Shown here in pieces: positions 61,158-64,000 of a stretch of DNA of 64,000 nucleotides. The stretch is from Streptomyces lunaelactis (GTDB lineage: Bacteria; Actinomycetota; Actinomycetes; Streptomycetales; Streptomycetaceae). The stretch covers positions 1,674,001 to 1,738,000 of the forward strand of contig NZ_CP026304.1 in NCBI RefSeq assembly GCF_003054555.1. Direction: 5' to 3'. A model generated the notes under the pieces. That model was not told the origin of the DNA and searched no databases. It saw only the letters and a list, made by a program, of their open reading frames with translations. Positions within the stretch are counted from its first letter, which is position 1. The number at the start of each line of letters is the position of its first letter. The translations under genes were made by a program, and so were the position numbers.

Positions 61158-61922
61158 CTACTCCCCGGCCTCTTCCGTCTCCTCGGTGTCCGACGGCGCG
61201 TCCGTCGGCGTCGACGCGGCACCGTCGGCCTCAAGGAGCCGCGACAGCTGCCGCCCGACGATGCGCTTGAACTTCCGCTGCTGAGGACGCGTACGGTCCA
61301 GGACCGCCACCTCGAGCCGCTCCGCGGGAATCTCCCGGTCATTGCCGTTGGTCTGGTTGGACAGGGCCTGTACGGCCAGCTTCAGCGCCTCCGCGAGGGA
61401 CATCCCGTCGCGGTGCCGCTGGTCGAGGAAGGTGCTGATCTGCTCCGCGCTGCCACCGACCGCGACCGAGCCGTGCTCGTCCACGATCGATCCGTCGTGC
61501 GGCAGCCGGTAGATCTGGTCACCTTCGGGAGTGGCACCGACCTCGGCGACGACCAGCTCCACCTCGTACGGCTTCTCGGCCGCGCTGGAGAAGATCGTGC
61601 CCAGCGTCTGGGCGTAGACATTCGCGAGACCACGGGCGGTCACATCGTCACGGTCATAGGTGTATCCGCGCAGGTCGGCGTAGCGCACGCCGCCGATCCG
61701 CAGGTTCTCGTACTCGTTGTACTTACCGGCGGCGGCGAAGCCGATCCGGTCGTAGATCTCGCTGAACTTGTGCAGCGCACGGGACGGGTTCTCACCGACG
61801 AAGACAATGCCGTCGGAGTACTGCAGCACAACGAGGCTGCGACCACGGGCGATGCCCTTGCGGGCGTATTCCGCCCGGTCGGCCATGGCCTGCTGGGGTG
61901 AGACATAGAACGGCGTCGACAC
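61158..61922 (-). CDS. prcA: 20S proteasome alpha subunit
   Basis: 254 aa from GTG 61922. [20 protein letters not shown] is the alpha N-helix; [20 protein letters not shown] and [20 protein letters not shown] are conserved. It forms the outer gating rings of the core particle. An acidic C-terminal tail ([15 protein letters not shown]) follows. Downstream of prcB with 51 bp between. Confidence 0.96.
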   Translation of the reverse strand: MSTPFYVSPQQAMADRAEYARKGIARGRSLVVLQYSDGIVFVGENPSRALHKFSEIYDRIGFAAAGKYNEYENLRIGGVRYADLRGYTYDRDDVTARGLANVYAQTLGTIFSSAAEKPYEVELVVAEVGATPEGDQIYRLPHDGSIVDEHGSVAVGGSAEQISTFLDQRHRDGMSLAEALKLAVQALSNQTNGNDREIPAERLEVAVLDRTRPQQRKFKRIVGRQLSRLLEADGAASTPTDAPSDTEETEEAGE

Positions 61923-61973
61923 CGGCTATCCGTCCCTTTCTGTCAGTGGCATGTCGGTCGGAAGAAGGGGCCG

Positions 61974-62819
61974 TCAGAGCAGCGCGGCGCGCGGGCCGTC
62001 GGGCTGTTCCAGGCGTCGCTCCAGGATCGAGCGGGCGACCTCCGAGGACTCGGCCTCGGTGAGCTTGCGGAACCCCTCGTCGCTGATGACGGTCACGATC
62101 GGATAGATCCGCCGGGCCACATCGGGGCCGCCGGTCGCCGAGTCGTCGTCGGCCGCGTCGTACAGCGCCTGGATGACCAGGGTGATGGCCTGCTGCTCCG
62201 TCAGGTCTTCGCGGTAGAGCTTCTTCATCGATCCACGGGCGAAGATCGAACCGGATCCGGTCGCCGCGAAGCCGTGCTCCTCGGAGCGGCCGCCCGTCAC
62301 GTCGTACGAGAAGATGCGGCCCTTCTCGCGGTCGACGTCGTATCCCGCGAAGAGCGGCACCACGGCCAGGCCCTGCAAGGCCATGCCGAGGTTGCTGCGG
62401 ATCATGGTGGAGAGCCGGTTGGCCTTGCCCTCCAGGGAGAGCTGGGCGCCTTCGACCTTCTCGAAGTGCTCCAGCTCCAGCTGGAAGAGCTTGACCATCT
62501 CCACCGCGAGGCCGGCAGTGCCGGCGATGCCCACGGCCGAGTACTCGTCGGCCGGGAAGACCTTCTCGATGTCGCGTTGCGCGATCATGTTGCCCATGGT
62601 CGCCCTGCGGTCACCGGCGAGCACCACACCGCCGGGGAACGTCGTCGCGACGATGGTCGTGCCGTGCGGTGCCTCGATGGCCCCCTGGATGGGCGGCAGG
62701 ACCCGCCGGCCGGGCAGTGTCTCCGGCGCGTGCTGACCCAGAAAGTCCATGAACGAGGACGAGCCGGGCGTCAGGAAGGCTGCCGGCAGACGCCCGGTGC
62801 TACGAGGGTTGGCTTCCAC
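61974..62819 (-). CDS. prcB: 20S proteasome beta subunit
   Basis: 281 aa from GTG 62819 with GGAAGGAA upstream. A propeptide of about 53 residues ends before the catalytic Thr in [20 protein letters not shown] (self-cleavage at HG/TTIVA); [20 protein letters not shown] follows. It makes the proteolytic inner rings. The start and length match streptomycete PrcB. Confidence 0.96.
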   Translation of the reverse strand: MEANPRSTGRLPAAFLTPGSSSFMDFLGQHAPETLPGRRVLPPIQGAIEAPHGTTIVATTFPGGVVLAGDRRATMGNMIAQRDIEKVFPADEYSAVGIAGTAGLAVEMVKLFQLELEHFEKVEGAQLSLEGKANRLSTMIRSNLGMALQGLAVVPLFAGYDVDREKGRIFSYDVTGGRSEEHGFAATGSGSIFARGSMKKLYREDLTEQQAITLVIQALYDAADDDSATGGPDVARRIYPIVTVISDEGFRKLTEAESSEVARSILERRLEQPDGPRAALL

Positions 62820-62990
62820 GCGTTTCCTTCCGGATTGGCGGCGGCCCGCCATGTCAGGCGCGGGCCGATCTTTCGAACTGTGCACGGACATTACCCGCGC
62901 CGTGGCCTGTCATCCGCCCCGGTGCCGACGGCTTTCGCCGACGGCCCGAGGACGGACAACAGGGGGTACCCCCAACAAAGTTCGGGGTCG

Positions 62991-63209
62991 CTACTCTCCG
63001 CCCTTTTGGACGAAGGACCTCACGAAATCCTCTGCGTTCTCCTCGAGGACGTCGTCGATCTCGTCCAGTACGGAGTCGACGTCGTCCGAGAGCTTCTCCT
63101 GGCGCTCCTTGAGATCCTCGGAGGCCTGCGCTTCCTGCGCCTGCTCCTCGACCTCCTCAGTGGAACGCGTGGCCTTCTGCTGTCCGCCGCCGGTGTCCTT
63201 GGTCGCCAT
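62991..63209 (-). CDS. pup: Prokaryotic ubiquitin-like protein Pup
   Basis: 72 aa from ATG 63209. Disordered N-terminus (MATKDTGGGQQKATRSTEEV) and C-terminal DEIDDVLEENAEDFVRSFVQ then KGGE. It ends in Glu, so it is ready for PafA without deamidation by Dop. The coiled-coil-forming middle binds the Mpa/ARC ATPase. Upstream of prcB. Confidence 0.97.
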   Translation of the reverse strand: MATKDTGGGQQKATRSTEEVEEQAQEAQASEDLKERQEKLSDDVDSVLDEIDDVLEENAEDFVRSFVQKGGE

Positions 63210-63346
63210 ATCCCTCACCCCGCTCGGTTTGCCCTGACGTGAGTTCCTTCGGTCAAGATCAGACCCTACAAGCAGGGTCCGACATCGGCCCCGCACTTGC
63301 CTCAACGTCCGGGTACCACCTCGATGATTCCCGGCCGAGAACCATT

Positions 63347-64000
63347 TCAGCCGCCGGACAGCACCCGGACCAGGTCTTCCGCGGTGCGGCACCTGTCCAG
63401 GAGCTCCTTGACGTGATTACGCGTTCCGCGTAGCGGCTCCAGGGTTGGCACCCGCTGCAGCGAGTCACGGCCCGGCAGATCGAAGATGACCGAGTCCCAG
63501 GAGGCCGCGGCCACATCGTCCGCGTACTGCTCCAGACAGCGACCGCGGAAATACGCACGGGTGTCCTCGGGCGGCTTTGTCTCCGCCCGCACGACCGCCG
63601 GCTCGTCCAGCAGCCGCTTCATCTTCCCGCGGGCCGCCAGACGGTTGTACAGGCCCTTCTCGGGCCGTACGTCGGCGTACTGGAGGTCCACCAGGTGCAG
63701 CCGTGCCGCGTCCCACTCCAGGTTGTCACGCCGCCGGTAGCCCTCCATGAGCTCCTTCTTGGCGATCCAGTCCAGCTCCCCGGACAGGCTCATGGGGTCG
63801 TTCTCGAGCCGGTTGAGCGTGTCCTCCCAGCGGATCAGGACATCCCTGGTCTGCTCGTCGGCGTCCGAGCCGTAGCGCTCCTCGACGTACTTCCGCGCCA
63901 GCTCGAAATACTCCATCTGGAGCTGGACCGCGGTGAGTGTCCGGCCGCTGCGCAGCGTGACCAGACGTTTCAGGGTCGGGTCGTGGGAGACCTGGTGCAG
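63347..64000 (-). CDS. dop: Pup deamidase/depupylase, partial
   Basis: Only the C-terminal 217 residues are inside the window; the start lies beyond 64000. The visible part includes HQVSHDPTLKRLVTLRSGRT, LTAVQLQMEYFELARKYVEE, LDWIAKKELMEGYRRRDNLE and LHLVDLQYADVRPEKGLYNR. It is a glutamine-synthetase-like enzyme related to PafA that removes Pup from proteins. Located next to pup as in other actinobacteria. Confidence 0.93.
   Translation of the reverse strand: MHQVSHDPTLKRLVTLRSGRTLTAVQLQMEYFELARKYVEERYGSDADEQTRDVLIRWEDTLNRLENDPMSLSGELDWIAKKELMEGYRRRDNLEWDAARLHLVDLQYADVRPEKGLYNRLAARGKMKRLLDEPAVVRAETKPPEDTRAYFRGRCLEQYADDVAAASWDSVIFDLPGRDSLQRVPTLEPLRGTRNHVKELLDRCRTAEDLVRVLSGG

Overview
The window is high-GC actinobacterial DNA and reads as the core chromosome of a Streptomyces species. 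The evidence is the codon use (G/C at almost every third position), the gene order infC-rpmI-rplT / DUF1844 / SseB, a type VII-associated mycosin, a tatA-tatC-helY / pafBC / FKBP / pafA / prcAB / pup / dop block, and many GTG starts. No rRNA, tRNA or CRISPR array was seen.

Layout. 0.1-2.5 kb: translation operon infC-rpmI-rplT followed by a TrmH-type methyltransferase (minus strand). 2.9-10.6 kb: DUF1844 and SseB genes, mycosin, a frameshifted proline-rich membrane protein, a PLP-dependent deaminase/aldolase-like gene and a DUF2510 protein, with two MITE-like elements lying on gene stop codons. 9.8-16.5 kb: a complete gamma-glutamylation cluster (SDR, aldehyde dehydrogenase, GlnA4-type glutamine-synthetase-like enzyme, GntR regulator, APC permease, class I glutamine amidotransferase-like hydrolase) that fits ethanolamine use. 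16.6-23.7 kb: LysR/TDT transporter pair, a secreted subtilisin, a BtuF-like protein, an XRE-cupin regulator, a 5'-3' exonuclease and an iron-box-controlled siderophore-interacting protein. 23.8-28.8 kb: a stress island with MerR (twin operators), ECF sigma, anti-sigma, photolyase and a cyclopropane-fatty-acid-synthase-like methyltransferase.

29-47.6 kb: a guanidine/urea nitrogen system in two pieces. An APC permease (29.1 kb) and the TetR / UAAP1-UAAP2 / biotin carboxylase / allophanate hydrolase block (40.1-47.6 kb) carry nearly the same 22-bp palindrome plus a GlnR-like box in front of their first genes. Between them lies about 9.5 kb of accessory DNA: small orphan genes, an SMI1/KNR4 gene, and a polymorphic-toxin remnant (golvesin-like domain plus NucA/NucB DNase). 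That remnant was split by a 1.6-kb IS5-type element with a 3-bp TTA duplication; removing the element restores the reading frame across the junction. The same toxin gene also has an in-frame TGA and has lost its 5' end.

47.6-64 kb: core genes again. They are a DEAD-box helicase, Tat translocase, PafBC regulators, two FKBPs, Pup ligase, an MFS/LacI pair, the proteasome, Pup and the start-truncated (window edge) Dop. Several gene remnants are hidden in short gaps: a beta-lactamase-like hydrolase at 4.2 kb, an LLM-class monooxygenase at 47.7 kb and a diacylglycerol-kinase N-terminus at 51.4 kb. The window is therefore a conserved backbone with local decay and one clear accessory insert.
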